Below are positions 6,991 through 7,680 of a stretch of 7,680 nt of DNA, piece by piece. The stretch covers positions 1-7,680 of the forward strand of contig JBGQHM010000323.1 of NCBI GenBank assembly GCA_041497995.1, given 5' to 3'. The position numbers were made by a program, and so were the translations under genes. Below the pieces are notes generated by a model. It searched no databases. It was not told the DNA's origin and saw only the letters and a program-made list of their open reading frames with translations. Position 1 is the first letter of the stretch, and each line of letters starts with the position of its first letter. Source of the DNA: DATKMS01 sp041497995. GTDB taxonomy: Bacteria; Desulfobacterota; Binatia; HRBIN30.

Positions 6991-7680
6991 ATGAGCGACA
7001 CACCAAAGAAGATTGTGCTTGCCTACTCAGGCGGACTAGACACCTCCGTCATTCTTGGCTGGTTGATCGAAACCTACGGCGCCGAGGTCATCGCCTTCTG
7101 CGCCGACCTCGGGCAAGGCGAAGAGCTGTCGCCCGTCGAAGGCAAGGCCAAGTCAGGCGGTGCATCCAAGGTCTACATCGAAGACCTGCGCGAAGAGTTC
7201 GCGCGCGACTTCGTGTTCCCGATGCTGCGTGCCAACGCGGTCTATGAGGGTAGCTACCTGCTCGGTACGTCGATTGCGCGTCCGCTGATCGCCAAGCGTC
7301 AGGTGGAGATCGCCATCGCAGAGGGTGCCGATGCAGTCGCACATGGCGCCACCGGTAAGGGTAACGATCAGGTGCGCTTCGAGCTGACCTACTATGCGCT
7401 CAAGCCGGACATCCGTGTGGTTGCGCCGTGGCGGTTGTGGGACTTGAACTCGCGCTCCAAGTTGATCGCCTTCGCCGAACGCAAGAAGATTCCCATTCCG
7501 GTGACGGCGGAGAAGCCGTACAGCTCCGACCGCAACCTGCTGCACATCAGCTACGAAGGCGGCATCCTCGAAGACCCGTCGCGTGAGCCGTACGAGGACA
7601 TGTTCATCCTGACTGTCTCTCCAGAGAAGGCGCCCGACAAGGCGGAGTACGTCGAGATCGACTACGAAGCCGGCGACCCC
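6991..7680 (+). CDS. argG: Argininosuccinate synthase ArgG (C-terminus beyond window)
   Basis: ArgG joins citrulline and aspartate with ATP to give argininosuccinate, the step before ArgH. The frame is open for 230 codons to the window edge, a little over half of the roughly 400 residues usual for the family. The N-terminal P-loop of the pyrophosphatase type, AYSGGLDTS, is at residues 11-19. Further marks are FCADLGQGE (36-44), EGSYLLGTSIARPLIAK (86-102), HGATGKGNDQVRFE (118-131) and SSDRNLLHIS (178-187), all standard for the family. CAGGA stands 7 nt before the ATG, a good ribosome-binding site; a GTG directly before the ATG is an unlikely alternative. The gene continues the arg operon and no break is seen within the visible part. 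Confidence 0.96.
   Translation, partial: MSDTPKKIVLAYSGGLDTSVILGWLIETYGAEVIAFCADLGQGEELSPVEGKAKSGGASKVYIEDLREEFARDFVFPMLRANAVYEGSYLLGTSIARPLIAKRQVEIAIAEGADAVAHGATGKGNDQVRFELTYYALKPDIRVVAPWRLWDLNSRSKLIAFAERKKIPIPVTAEKPYSSDRNLLHISYEGGILEDPSREPYEDMFILTVSPEKAPDKAEYVEIDYEAGDP

Noticed and set aside
5993..7006. A 337-codon minus-strand open frame opposite argF
   Set aside because: argF on the plus strand has all its motifs, and the antisense product has no family features, so it is a composition artefact.

Overview
This is a high-GC bacterial chromosomal segment with tightly packed genes, and it is mostly housekeeping. The order xerC - hslV - hslU - argB - argD - argF - argG, all on the plus strand, recalls arrangements seen in Deltaproteobacteria-like lineages (Desulfobacterota, Myxococcota, Binatota and relatives). 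That affiliation is an inference from gene order, base composition and protein style. The window has no rRNA or other marker that would fix the taxon.

Layout. Positions 14-738 (minus strand) hold two small genes of unknown function that overlap by 4 bp: a Cys-rich zinc-ribbon-like protein followed by a small lipoprotein. A 75-bp divergent spacer separates them from xerC (814-1725), a complete tyrosine recombinase. A 126-bp gap carrying an imperfect inverted repeat built of heptamers (TCAGCNN) leads to hslV (peptidase subunit). A second 126-bp gap, with two competing hairpins, leads to hslU (AAA+ unfoldase subunit). Four arginine-biosynthesis genes follow almost without gaps: argB (acetylglutamate kinase, 3 nt after hslU), argD (acetylornithine aminotransferase), argF (ornithine carbamoyltransferase, 4-bp overlap with argD) and argG (argininosuccinate synthase, cut off by the window end after 230 codons).

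How the genes work together. XerC-type recombinases resolve chromosome dimers. HslV and HslU form the ATP-dependent HslVU protease. ArgB, ArgD, ArgF and ArgG catalyse steps 2, 4, 6 and 7 of the arginine pathway, counting N-acetylglutamate synthesis as step 1. argC, argJ (or argA/argE) and argH are not in the window; argH may lie just downstream. The spacing suggests that hslU and the arg genes share at least one transcript. No ARG box, riboswitch or terminator is recognisable ahead of argB.

I found no CRISPR array, tRNA, rRNA, insertion sequence, phage gene or obviously new system. The points most worth a second look are the two structured intergenic gaps around hslV, the unfamiliar zinc-ribbon/lipoprotein pair, and the unresolved start of hslV.
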